From NCBI GenBank assembly GCA_020631045.1, contig JAHDHZ010000001.1, positions 25,933 through 73,751 of the forward strand: 47,819 bases of DNA, in the 5' to 3' direction. The translations under genes were made by a program, and so were the position numbers. The stretch comes from Flavobacteriales bacterium. GTDB lineage: Bacteria; Bacteroidota; Bacteroidia; Flavobacteriales_G; JALEGO01. The notes under the pieces were generated by a model. It was not told the DNA's origin. It did not search any database and saw nothing but the letters and a program-made list of their open reading frames with translations. Of this stretch, positions 17,950 through 25,875 are shown piece after piece (the first letter of the stretch is position 1; each line of letters starts with the position of its first letter).

Positions 17950-17957
17950 TACCTTTG
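17950..17957 (+). promoter_or_regulatory. Bacteroidota -7 promoter element (TACCTTTG)
   Basis: Exact TAnnTTTG match ending 20 bases before the pseB ATG at 17978, in the 53-base gap after the capsule-type genes. Two TTTG tetramers at 17930-17938 lie upstream but at slightly short spacing for a -33 element. It gives pseB its own promoter, separate from the rest of the pathway. Confidence 0.6.
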
Positions 17958-17977
17958 GGTTCACATTATTGACATCT

Positions 17978-18979
17978 ATGCTCAACAACAAAACGATTTT
18001 AGTCACTGGCGGAACAGGTTCTTTTGGCAAAGCTTTCATCAAAAAAGTATTAACAAAATGGCCCAATGTTAAAAAAGTAATTATTTTTTCTAGAGATGAG
18101 CTCAAGCAATTTGAAATGGCTCAACAATTTCAAAACGATAAAAGACTACGTTTTTTCTTAGGTAACGTTAGAGAAGAAAAAAGACTTATAAGGGCTTTTG
18201 AGGATGTAGATTATGTGATTCATGCAGCTGCCTTAAAGCAAGTTCCTGCTGCTGAGTATAACCCAATAGAGTTTGTAAAAACCAATGTGATTGGAGCTGA
18301 AAATATCATCAATGCCGCTTTGAAGTGTAATGTAAAAAGAGTTGTTGCGCTTTCAACCGACAAGGCTGCAGCTCCCATTAATTTGTATGGAGCGACCAAA
18401 CTCTGTTCTGACAAACTCTTTATTTCTGCAAACAACATAAAGGGAAGCAAAGACATTCGCTTTTCTGCGGTAAGGTATGGTAACGTAATGGGATCAAGAG
18501 GATCTGTCATTCCTTTTTTCATGAAGAAAAAGAAAGAAGGTATACTCCCTATCACCGACCGTGAAATGACCAGATTTAACATTACTCTAGATGCTGGAGT
18601 TGACATGGTTTTATATGCGCTTGAAAATGCCTGGGGCGGAGAATTATACGTGCCAAAAATACCCTCCTACAAAATCACTGAACTGGCTACTGCAATTGCT
18701 CCAGAATGTGAACAAAAAATTGTAGGCATTCGTCCTGGAGAGAAAATTCATGAAGAGATGATCACAGAGTCTGATTCATACAATACAATAGACCTAGGAA
18801 AATATTACGCAATTTTGCCTCAACGGGTCAATTGGGATATTGAGCAGTACCTTGAAAAATTCGATGCTAAGTATGTTCAGAAAGGGTTTACTTACAATTC
18901 TGGAACAAATGATGAGTGGTTGAGTATTGAAGAGATTCGTCAGTTAATTGTAGATCATATTGATCCAGATTTTAACTAA
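17978..18979 (+). CDS. pseB: UDP-GlcNAc 4,6-dehydratase (inverting), PseB type
   Basis: A 333-residue short-chain dehydrogenase that converts UDP-GlcNAc to the 4-keto-6-deoxy-AltNAc intermediate, step one of pseudaminic acid synthesis. NAD motif is ILVTGGTGSFGKAF. ALSTDKAAAPINLYGATK carries the D-K-x-x-x-P and YGATK catalytic region of PseB/FlaA1. VRYGNVMGSRGSVIPFF and GIRPGEKIHEEMI are family blocks. The ATG at 17978 is preferred to a TTG three codons earlier. It lies on the opposite strand from, and convergent with, the pseC-F-H-I operon. Its arginine codons are mostly AGA/AGG like most of the window, unlike that operon. Confidence 0.93.
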   Translation: MLNNKTILVTGGTGSFGKAFIKKVLTKWPNVKKVIIFSRDELKQFEMAQQFQNDKRLRFFLGNVREEKRLIRAFEDVDYVIHAAALKQVPAAEYNPIEFVKTNVIGAENIINAALKCNVKRVVALSTDKAAAPINLYGATKLCSDKLFISANNIKGSKDIRFSAVRYGNVMGSRGSVIPFFMKKKKEGILPITDREMTRFNITLDAGVDMVLYALENAWGGELYVPKIPSYKITELATAIAPECEQKIVGIRPGEKIHEEMITESDSYNTIDLGKYYAILPQRVNWDIEQYLEKFDAKYVQKGFTYNSGTNDEWLSIEEIRQLIVDHIDPDFN

Positions 18980-19021
18980 TAAGCTTTATTTTGTTATACA
19001 TTTTGATTAGTTCTGCTCTAT

Positions 19022-20029
19022 TTATATTTTAAATCGCTCGCCTTTTTCCCAATCTCTTTCAGCTTTAGTGCCTAATACAGCATCTAGATGCTTGGGATGT
19101 GCGCCATAACCCGGACGAACAGAACGTAGGTTTTCTTCAGTATAAATCTCACCCTTTTTAATATCTTGGGCTACATACAAACTGCGGGCAAATTGAATGC
19201 CTTTTTTCTGTTTTTCAGTCAGTGTATAGCCGCCATCTCCCAAAGAAGATTCTGCAGCACGTACCGCCCTGACCATTTCTGTAAAGGATTTTTCATCTAA
19301 AGAAAAGTCGGCATCTGGTCCGCCAATAGAGCTGTCTAAAATAAAGTGTTTTTCAATCACCTTTGCGCCTAAAGCAGTAGCTACTACTGGTAAAGTGATG
19401 CCTAAAGTATGATCTGACAAGCCTACTTTTACACCAAAGTCTTTAGACATTTGTTGCATCATATGCATATTAGCCTCTTCAATAGGGGCCGGATAAGCCG
19501 ACGTACATTTTAGCAAAGTAATGTTATCATTACCTGCTTTTTTACAGGTTTCAATTGCTAAAGCGATGGCATCATAACTAGCAATACCTGTAGACATAAT
19601 CATTGGTTTGCCTTTGCTTGCGGTATAACGAATTAGAGGAATGTCTGTAATTTCAAAAGAAGCAATCTTATAAATAGGATTGCCTAAATCTTCTAGAAAG
19701 TCTACAGCTGTTTTATCAAAAGGTGAAGAAAAACAAACCAAGCCTTCTTTTTGGGCCTCATCAAACAAAGCTTTGTGCCACTCCCAAGGTGTGTAGGCTT
19801 GCTTGTATAAAGCATGCAAGCTTTTTCCATCCCATAAGGTTCCACCCTTGATAATGAAATCTTCTTTAGTAGAATCTAAGGTTAAGCTGTCAGCCGTATA
19901 GGTTTGTAATTTTATGGCATCAGCCCCAGTACGTTTAGCGGCTCGAACAGTTTCTAAAGCCGTTTCAAGACTTCCGCCATGATTGGCAGATAATTCTGCA
20001 ATAATAAACACCTTATTTTCTGACATCAT
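19022..20029 (-). CDS. pseI: Pseudaminic acid synthase
   Basis: A 335-residue NeuB-family TIM barrel that condenses the 6-deoxy-AltdiNAc sugar with phosphoenolpyruvate to give pseudaminic acid. The PseI subtype is supported by VFIIAELSANHGGS, AIKLQTYTADSLTLDS, GGTLWDGKSLHALYKQA and FSSPFDKTAVDFLE. A C-terminal SAF domain (ARSLYVAQDIKKGEIYTEEN) is present. Two adjacent ATG codons at 20029 and 20026 are the likely starts. An extension to 20080 would add a hydrophobic stretch inside the upstream gene and is rejected. It overlaps the GNAT gene by 14-17 bases and ends the operon. Confidence 0.94.
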   Translation of the reverse strand: MMSENKVFIIAELSANHGGSLETALETVRAAKRTGADAIKLQTYTADSLTLDSTKEDFIIKGGTLWDGKSLHALYKQAYTPWEWHKALFDEAQKEGLVCFSSPFDKTAVDFLEDLGNPIYKIASFEITDIPLIRYTASKGKPMIMSTGIASYDAIALAIETCKKAGNDNITLLKCTSAYPAPIEEANMHMMQQMSKDFGVKVGLSDHTLGITLPVVATALGAKVIEKHFILDSSIGGPDADFSLDEKSFTEMVRAVRAAESSLGDGGYTLTEKQKKGIQFARSLYVAQDIKKGEIYTEENLRSVRPGYGAHPKHLDAVLGTKAERDWEKGERFKI

Positions 20030-20591
20030 AAATATTGAATTTAGTATGAATAATGACATCTTTAAAGTCATTATGTACAAAGCAATGCTCTTTCAGTACT
20101 GCTTCTTTTTGAAAACCTGCGGCCTCAATCGCTTCATACAAATGCGGACGCAAATCAAAGGCATAAACAAATAATTTATGCAAGCCCAAATCTTTAAAGG
20201 CAACTTGTTCTAATAAGCTTAAATATCGTTTCCAATGCGCATGAAAGCCTTCTTTCTCTAAAGAGGTATCCATGATAAAAGACACTTCAGCATGCTTATC
20301 TAACCAATTAATATGCACTAAACCACCATAACCAATACAGATATTTTTTTTCAAATAAGAAAATAAAATTTGCTTGGGCGATTTCTGCTGAAATAAATCA
20401 GATACCGTCTGGCTAAAATAAGCCTCTTGAGCATCTTTGGTCAAAGGCTTATCTTGACGTAAATGATAGATCTGTTCATTGCGCCATTGCATAATATTAA
20501 AGCGATCTTCATAACGAATAGGCACTAAAGCATAGTTCTCAGATTTGAGCTGATTTTGCTTTAAAAAGGGATATGTTTCTGGAAATTTCAT
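20013..20591 (-). CDS. pseH: GNAT acetyltransferase, probable PseH
   Basis: A 192-residue GNAT-fold N-acetyltransferase. The segment IMQWRNEQIYHLRQDKPLTKDAQEAYF matches the W-R-N opening seen in PseH and in RimJ-like acetyltransferases. Strands around IGYGGLVHINWLDKHAEVSFIMD and HKLFVYAFDLRPHLYEAIEAAGF complete the fold and acetyl-CoA site. Its operon position, between the formyltransferase and pseI, makes the natural role acetylation of the 4-amino group of the PseC product. It overlaps the formyltransferase stop by 4 bases. The fold is certain, the PseH name is context-based. Confidence 0.8.
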   Translation of the reverse strand: MKFPETYPFLKQNQLKSENYALVPIRYEDRFNIMQWRNEQIYHLRQDKPLTKDAQEAYFSQTVSDLFQQKSPKQILFSYLKKNICIGYGGLVHINWLDKHAEVSFIMDTSLEKEGFHAHWKRYLSLLEQVAFKDLGLHKLFVYAFDLRPHLYEAIEAAGFQKEAVLKEHCFVHNDFKDVIIHTKFNIYDVRK

Positions 20592-21472
20592 CTACTCAAA
20601 ACCATATTAACATATGCGTTGTTTTCAAGATCATTTGGATGATGCAATTCTAGCTCTAAAACCATATTCGGACACTTCACCCATAGACGAGTACCTTCCT
20701 GTTTTAAAATTAAACCATCAACATCCTCTGCTTTAAAACCTAAATTAGAAGTCTTTGCCCATTTAAAAATAAGCTTAGTTCTACCCGCATAATTAAAAGC
20801 TCCTGGATATGGGGGCGCTTGAGCGCGTACCCAATTTATGATGCGATTTGCTTGCCAATGCCAATCAATAGCCCCATCTTCAGGCGTTCGTTTGCCAAAA
20901 TAAGTGGCTTGATCATCATCTTGAGCTTGAAGAGAGAGACGATTATCTTGAATTCGCGCTAGAATTTCATCTAACATAAGCGGATATTGCTGCTTAAATT
21001 TTTCTAGAATATGATGACCGGTATCTTCAGGCTCTATTGGGATATGATGTTGCAAAATCAGATCACCTGAATCAACAGACTCTTCCATAATATGCGCACT
21101 AATGCCTGTCTGACTTTCCCCATTTATAATGGCCCATACATGAGGGGTTCGGCCACGGTATTTAGGCAATAAAGAACCATGAAAATTTATGGCGTATAAG
21201 CGCGGCTTTTTTATTAAGCGTTCAGGAATTAAAAACAAATAATTAATCGATAAGATAAGATCTGTTTTAAGTCGTTCGATAAACTCTTTTGCAGCTTCTT
21301 TTCTGGGGTTACCAATATAAAGGGGCCATTTTTTGCTTTGAGCAAGTTCTATAATCTCTGTAGAAGCTTTGTTTGTAAAAACGGATTTTACCTGATGTCC
21401 CTGATGCAGTAAATGCTCTAAACAGGCATAACCTAAACCTCCGCTTGCTAAGACACAGATACTAGGCTTCAT
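20588..21472 (-). CDS. Sugar-type formyltransferase in the pseudaminic acid operon
   Basis: A 294-residue formyltransferase with both the N-terminal catalytic domain and the C-terminal formyl_trans_C domain. The catalytic Asn and His are visible in AINFHGSLLPKYRGRTPHVW, and the catalytic Asp in MEESVDSGDLILQHH. The C-terminal block has AIDWHWQANRIINWVRAQ and PPYPGAFNYAG. The folate donor is inferred to be 10-formyl-tetrahydrofolate. It is not the tRNA enzyme, because a canonical Fmt is at 45140-46075. It sits where a PseG hydrolase would be expected, with overlaps of 11 bases (pseF) and 4 bases (GNAT). It probably N-formylates an amino sugar or CMP-nonulosonate. Confidence 0.86.
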   Translation of the reverse strand: MKPSICVLASGGLGYACLEHLLHQGHQVKSVFTNKASTEIIELAQSKKWPLYIGNPRKEAAKEFIERLKTDLILSINYLFLIPERLIKKPRLYAINFHGSLLPKYRGRTPHVWAIINGESQTGISAHIMEESVDSGDLILQHHIPIEPEDTGHHILEKFKQQYPLMLDEILARIQDNRLSLQAQDDDQATYFGKRTPEDGAIDWHWQANRIINWVRAQAPPYPGAFNYAGRTKLIFKWAKTSNLGFKAEDVDGLILKQEGTRLWVKCPNMVLELELHHPNDLENNAYVNMVLSR

Positions 21473-22160
21473 CGGCTTGCTTTAATAATGTATACTTCAT
21501 TTCAGCTAAACGCCAATCAGACATATGGTCAATGTCCTGTACGTATTCAGGCTCCAATTTAATATAAGTAGATTGTTTTAACACCAGTGATTTATAAGCT
21601 TGTAATGCTTTGGTTTTAATCCAATAAAACTGTCCTGCATCATGGTAAGCAGGCTCTAAATCTTGGCTGCGGGCTTTTTCATGTTCTGGGTAGATATAAT
21701 GCAGCTCTTGGTTATCTGTTTTGAAGGCTCTTTGTATGGGAAAGCTAAAAGGCACAATGGGAATAACCGAATCTTTTTCTTTTTCAAATAGATGTGTAAA
21801 GCTTTTTTTTAAATCTTTTGTTTGTATTAAAGGTGCACAAGGGTATATGCAACAGAGATAATCAAAGTGTTGCCCTTGTTTTGCATAAGCTTCAAGCACT
21901 TCCAGCAAAACATCGACCGTTGTCGCAAAATCATCCGCCGTTTTTGCGCTTCTCATAAAAGGAACCTTGGCCCCATATTCTTTCGCAATTTCTGCAATTT
22001 CTGCATCATCGGTAGAGACCATTACTTCGTCAAAACAATCACTCTTGAGTGCTGCTTCAATTGAATAAGCAATGATCGGTTTACCCAAAAAATCTTTGAT
22101 ATTTTTTCGTGGTATGCGTTTGCTGCCCCCACGGGCGGGTATGATGGCTAAAGATTTCAT
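21462..22160 (-). CDS. pseF: CMP-pseudaminic acid cytidylyltransferase
   Basis: A 232-residue nucleotidyltransferase that activates pseudaminic acid with CTP. The motif ARGGSKRIPRKN is the signature of the CMP-sialate/CMP-pseudaminate family. KPIIAYSIEAALKSDCFDEVMVSTDD follows the Rossmann-like fold, and ICCIYPCAPLIQT-type residues bind the sugar; the sequence here is LCCIYPCAPLIQT. PseF rather than NeuA is chosen from PseI and PseC neighbours and from the length of about 230. It starts inside the pseC stop (4-base overlap) and runs 11 bases into the formyltransferase. Confidence 0.92.
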   Translation of the reverse strand: MKSLAIIPARGGSKRIPRKNIKDFLGKPIIAYSIEAALKSDCFDEVMVSTDDAEIAEIAKEYGAKVPFMRSAKTADDFATTVDVLLEVLEAYAKQGQHFDYLCCIYPCAPLIQTKDLKKSFTHLFEKEKDSVIPIVPFSFPIQRAFKTDNQELHYIYPEHEKARSQDLEPAYHDAGQFYWIKTKALQAYKSLVLKQSTYIKLEPEYVQDIDHMSDWRLAEMKYTLLKQADEA

Positions 22161-23299
22161 TCAGCGTACTTTAAAACCGTCTGAATCACTTGCTCTTGCT
22201 CCGCATCACTTAAAGTCGGGTACATCGGCAAACTAATGCATCGGCTATAATAGTGCTCAGAATGTGATAAGTCGGCATCACCATAACCAATGGCCTGATA
22301 ATAACTCAAGGTATGAATAGGAATATAATGAATTTGAGCATAAATCTCTTCTTCTCTTAGGCGCTCATACAGAGCTTTTCGATTATTAACTTCAATAACA
22401 AACAAATGATAAGCGTGCTTATAACCTTGTGGGATATGTTGCATATTAAATTTACCAGCAAAGGCTTCTCGATAACGTTTTGCAATAGCATTACGGCGCT
22501 GAACACCTGATGCATTTTTTGACAATTGACTAATGCCTAAAGCCGATTGAATATCGGTTAAACGGTAATTAAAACCCAAATCATACATATCATAATACCA
22601 ACCGCCTTTTTCTTTAGGATCTATATCTTGTTTACTTATGCCATGAGAGCGTAATAAGTGTAAGCGTTTGTATAATTCTGCATTACGTGTAGTCAGCATC
22701 CCCCCTTCTCCGCAAGCTATATGTTTAACTGGGTGAAAAGAAAAAACTGAAATATCACTATACTGAGCACTACCACATTTAATTTCTTCTGCTTTGCTAT
22801 TTTGAAAAGAAGCACCTGGAGCGTGGCAGGCATCTTCAATAATCCAAAGCCCATGAACATCCGCTAAATCTCTAAAAGCCTCTAAATCGACAGCTAAACC
22901 AGCAAAAGCTACTGCTACTATCCCTTTAAAAAAGCCTTTTGGTTTAGATTCTATTAAAGCTTTAGTAGCCTCATAACTAATCACGTAAGTGTTGGGGTCT
23001 ATATCAGCAAACCAGACTTCAGCACCAACATAACGCACACAATTGGCAGAAGCAGCAAAGGTAATTGGCGTAGTAATGACTCGATCGCCTGCTTTACAAC
23101 CTAAAGCTTTAACAGCTAAATGCAAACCAGCTGTAGCATTGTTAATGGCTAAAGCATGCGAACTATCAACATAGGCCGCAAATTTTTCTTCAAAAGCTTT
23201 TACCTTAGGGCCCTGCGTTAAAAAATCGGCTTGTAATGTCTCTACAACTGCCTCTATATCTTGTTGATCAATATGTTGTCTTCCGTATGGTATGGCCAT
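22157..23299 (-). CDS. pseC: UDP-4-amino-4,6-dideoxy-AltNAc aminotransferase
   Basis: A 380-residue DegT/DnrJ/EryC1 PLP aminotransferase that aminates the PseB product at C4 using glutamate. It opens with IPYGRQHIDQQDI. WIIEDACHAPGASFQNSK supplies the conserved Asp, VFSFHPVKHIACGEGG the PLP lysine (about residue 190), and YNYRLTDIQSALGISQL-type residues the family block (here NYRLTDIQSALGISQL). The ATG at 23299 fits the family; a 20-residue upstream extension is rejected. It leads the pseC-F-formyltransferase-H-I operon. No exact TAnnTTTG element was seen in its 83-base divergent upstream region. Arginine codons are mostly CGN. Confidence 0.94.
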   Translation of the reverse strand: MAIPYGRQHIDQQDIEAVVETLQADFLTQGPKVKAFEEKFAAYVDSSHALAINNATAGLHLAVKALGCKAGDRVITTPITFAASANCVRYVGAEVWFADIDPNTYVISYEATKALIESKPKGFFKGIVAVAFAGLAVDLEAFRDLADVHGLWIIEDACHAPGASFQNSKAEEIKCGSAQYSDISVFSFHPVKHIACGEGGMLTTRNAELYKRLHLLRSHGISKQDIDPKEKGGWYYDMYDLGFNYRLTDIQSALGISQLSKNASGVQRRNAIAKRYREAFAGKFNMQHIPQGYKHAYHLFVIEVNNRKALYERLREEEIYAQIHYIPIHTLSYYQAIGYGDADLSHSEHYYSRCISLPMYPTLSDAEQEQVIQTVLKYAE

Positions 23300-23345
23300 G
23301 ATATACCCTATAATGTATGGACAATTAAAATTACAAATTTTCACG

Positions 23346-23353
23346 TAGCTTTG
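23346..23353 (+). promoter_or_regulatory. Bacteroidota -7 promoter element (TAGCTTTG)
   Basis: Exact TAnnTTTG match ending 29 bases before the flippase ATG, in the divergent spacer between pseC and the flippase. No clear -33 element was seen. Confidence 0.5.
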
Positions 23354-23382
23354 AGGCATATAAGCAAAATCCTTTTAATGAA

Positions 23383-24870
23383 ATGGGCCTCATAAAAAAA
23401 CAAGGTATTCAAAATACACTCATTAATTATTTGGGAATCGTATTGGGTTTTGTGAATATGAGTTTGATTTTTCCGCATTTACTTTCACAAGATGAAATAG
23501 GCTTAAGAGGATTAATGATTACTGTAGCAGGTTTAGGTGCTAATTTTTCTGCTTTAGGGATTATGCAACTTACTCAACGTTTTTTCCCTTTATTCAAAAC
23601 CAAGGATAAAACCCATCAGGGCTTTTTTAATTTAGTATTGCTTATCCCTCTTTTAGGTTTTGCCTTGTTATTATTTCTAAGCTTTGTTTTTCAAAATCAA
23701 ATTACAGATTATTATCAAGAGAAGTCTCCTTTATTTTCTCAATACTTTTCTTACGTGATACTCATGTGCCTTGGCTTACTTTATGCTAATGTATTGAATG
23801 CACATTTAGCTATCTTACTTAAAACGGTAGTACCTTTATTTATTCGTAGTGTTTTACTTCGTATACTATGGCTAATACAAGTATTGTTATATTATTACGG
23901 TTACATTTCTTTTGAAGGTTTCATTTTCTTTTTATCTCTAAGTTATTTCTTTCAAGTATTAGGTCTTGTAATATATGGACTATACCTAAAACAGTTTAAG
24001 CTATATTTTAAATGGCCTAAAGTGCGTAAAAAGCTTGGTTTTATTATGCTATCTTATGCGCTATTCTCAATTGCGGCAGGTTACCTAGGCATGATTACCG
24101 CAACCATTGACCAGCTCATGATAGCCTCTTTAATTGGAACAGCACCTTTGGCAGTATACTTAATTGGTCAATATTTTTCAAGTGTTATGATGGTTCCTGG
24201 CAGATCAATTCTATACATTGCAACGGGGGTCATCTCTTATCAAATTAAGCGTAAAGAATGGGATAAGCTCAGTAGTCTTTATAAAAAATCAGCATTGACG
24301 ATGGGCATTCCGGGCGCTTTCGTTTTTCTATTAATTTGGATCAATATAGATGACTACATCAAACTTTTACCTCCTGGTTATGAAGCTTTAAAATATGTTT
24401 TTTTCTTTTTAGGACTGGGTAACCTCTTTGAATTAGTAGCAGGAGCAAATACGCAAATCATTAGTTTAAGCAGGCATTACCGTTTCAATATTTATGCCGC
24501 CCTTTTTTTGGCGGGTATTGCTATACTCACAAATTACTTGCTCATCCCTATCTATGGCATACAAGGAGCGGCGATGGCCACTTGTATAAGTTTAGCTTTA
24601 TTTAATCTCATGCGCATGCTATTTTTAAGTTGGCGTATGCAGATATGGCCTTATGATGCTGATGGTTTTAAGAGATGTCTAGTCTGTGTCGTACCACCTA
24701 TTTTATTGAGCTTTTTATTTCGGTTTCAATTTGATAATATATATTTAAACGGTCTTTTAAACTCTTCGTTCTACAGCACTATATTTGCAATACTTATATG
24801 GTTTGTGAGACCTTCTGAAGATTTACACAAGCTTTTGTTGCAATACCTCTCTAAAATTAATTTAAAATAA
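23383..24870 (+). CDS. Polysaccharide flippase, Wzx/MOP superfamily
   Basis: A 495-residue membrane protein with about fourteen hydrophobic helices and the layout of polysaccharide_synt flippases. It begins IKKQGIQNTLINYLGIVLGFVNM and includes DQLMIASLIGTAPLAVYLIGQYF, the loop shared by this family in Bacteroidota. It should flip undecaprenyl-linked oligosaccharide repeat units across the inner membrane. It is divergent from pseC and followed 6 bases later by a GT2 gene. Arginine codons are more often CGN than in the distant housekeeping genes. The family is clear; the glycan exported is inferred from the pseudaminic acid genes. Confidence 0.86.
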   Translation: MGLIKKQGIQNTLINYLGIVLGFVNMSLIFPHLLSQDEIGLRGLMITVAGLGANFSALGIMQLTQRFFPLFKTKDKTHQGFFNLVLLIPLLGFALLLFLSFVFQNQITDYYQEKSPLFSQYFSYVILMCLGLLYANVLNAHLAILLKTVVPLFIRSVLLRILWLIQVLLYYYGYISFEGFIFFLSLSYFFQVLGLVIYGLYLKQFKLYFKWPKVRKKLGFIMLSYALFSIAAGYLGMITATIDQLMIASLIGTAPLAVYLIGQYFSSVMMVPGRSILYIATGVISYQIKRKEWDKLSSLYKKSALTMGIPGAFVFLLIWINIDDYIKLLPPGYEALKYVFFFLGLGNLFELVAGANTQIISLSRHYRFNIYAALFLAGIAILTNYLLIPIYGIQGAAMATCISLALFNLMRMLFLSWRMQIWPYDADGFKRCLVCVVPPILLSFLFRFQFDNIYLNGLLNSSFYSTIFAILIWFVRPSEDLHKLLLQYLSKINLK

Positions 24871-24876
24871 TTTATT

Positions 24877-25875
24877 TTGAAGTACTCGATCATTATTCCC
24901 ATATATAATCGGCCAGATGAAGCCCATGAACTCTTAGAGAGTTTATCTAAGCAAAGCGTTCAAGACTTTGAAATTATTATGGTGGAGGATGGTTCTAGTC
25001 ATCCTTGCAAACATATTGTCGAGATGTATGCTAAGCAGTTCAATATTCAATACTTTTTTAAAACCAATTCAGGTCCTGGAGATAGCCGTAATTTTGGCAT
25101 GCAAAAGGCTAAAGGAGATTATCTTATTTTCTTTGACTCAGATTGTTTGATTCCTGAGCACTATTTTAAAGAAGTGAATGCCTTTTTAAGTCAAAACCCT
25201 TTAGATTGTTTTGGTGGACCTGATGCTGCGCACCCCTCTTTTTCCATTGTTCAAAAAGCTATCAATTATGCGATGACTGCTCGCTTAACAACCGGAGGTA
25301 TTCGAGGTAAAAAAAATACTATAGATACCTATCAACCACGGAGTTTCAATATGGGTTTCACACAAGAAGTCTATCAAAAAATTGGGGGGTTTTCAGACAT
25401 TCATCCCGGAGAAGATCCAGATTTGAGTTATAGAATTATGCAAGCAGGTTTTAGGGTGGGACTGATTGAAAAGGCACATGTCTATCATAAACGACGCATA
25501 GATTTTAAAAAATTCGCTAAACAAGTCTATAAATTTGGCGTAGTTCGCATCATTTTAATGAAATGGTATCCGAAACATAAAAAGCTTACCTACTTTTTAC
25601 CGAGTACCTTTTTGCTAGGCAATCTTTTTTTAATGCTTTTATCAATATTTTACAGTTTCTGGTTCTTAATTCCAATTATTGTTTTTGCGATGATAAGCTT
25701 TGCAGATGCATTTTATCAAACAAAGCATACTAGTATCGCTTTCTACGCTGTATTGGCTAGCTTTATTCAATTTTTCGCCTACGGATATGGCTTTTTAAAA
25801 AGCTACCTACTTATAAAAATCCTAAAAAGAGACCCACGAAAAGCGCTGCCTGAATTTTTTTTTCTGGCTAAATAG
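24877..25875 (+). CDS. GT2-family glycosyltransferase, membrane-anchored
   Basis: A 332-residue GT-A glycosyltransferase. KYSIIIPIYNRPDE begins the nucleotide-binding domain, VEDGSS follows, and FFDSDC is the DxD metal motif. GEDPDLSYRIMQAGFRVG carries the catalytic ED region. Two or three C-terminal helices (about residues 245-310) anchor it at the inner membrane. The start is TTG at 24877, as no ATG precedes the first strand. It follows the flippase by 6 bases and ends in an 8-base convergent overlap with the next gene. It is expected to add a sugar to the glycan handled by the flippase. Confidence 0.9.
   Translation: MKYSIIIPIYNRPDEAHELLESLSKQSVQDFEIIMVEDGSSHPCKHIVEMYAKQFNIQYFFKTNSGPGDSRNFGMQKAKGDYLIFFDSDCLIPEHYFKEVNAFLSQNPLDCFGGPDAAHPSFSIVQKAINYAMTARLTTGGIRGKKNTIDTYQPRSFNMGFTQEVYQKIGGFSDIHPGEDPDLSYRIMQAGFRVGLIEKAHVYHKRRIDFKKFAKQVYKFGVVRIILMKWYPKHKKLTYFLPSTFLLGNLFLMLLSIFYSFWFLIPIIVFAMISFADAFYQTKHTSIAFYAVLASFIQFFAYGYGFLKSYLLIKILKRDPRKALPEFFFLAK

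Noticed and set aside
18220-18606. 128-codon minus-strand open frame inside pseB
   Set aside because: It is antisense to a well-conserved gene, has no recognisable domain, and its composition reflects the reverse complement of the pseB coding sequence.
18980-19021. Terminator between convergent pseB and pseI
   Set aside because: The 42-base spacer is AT-rich but no stable hairpin with a T-run could be found.
20030-20080. Longer N-terminus for PseI
   Set aside because: The extra residues are hydrophobic and unlike the family, which begins just before the IIAELSANH motif; they also lie within the GNAT coding region.
20588-21472. Second methionyl-tRNA formyltransferase
   Set aside because: A full-length canonical Fmt is encoded at 45140-46075, and this gene is embedded by overlaps in the pseudaminic acid operon.
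23300-23345. TAnnTTTG promoter for the pseC operon
   Set aside because: Only weak partial matches (such as TACATTAT) were seen on the minus strand, so no feature is claimed.
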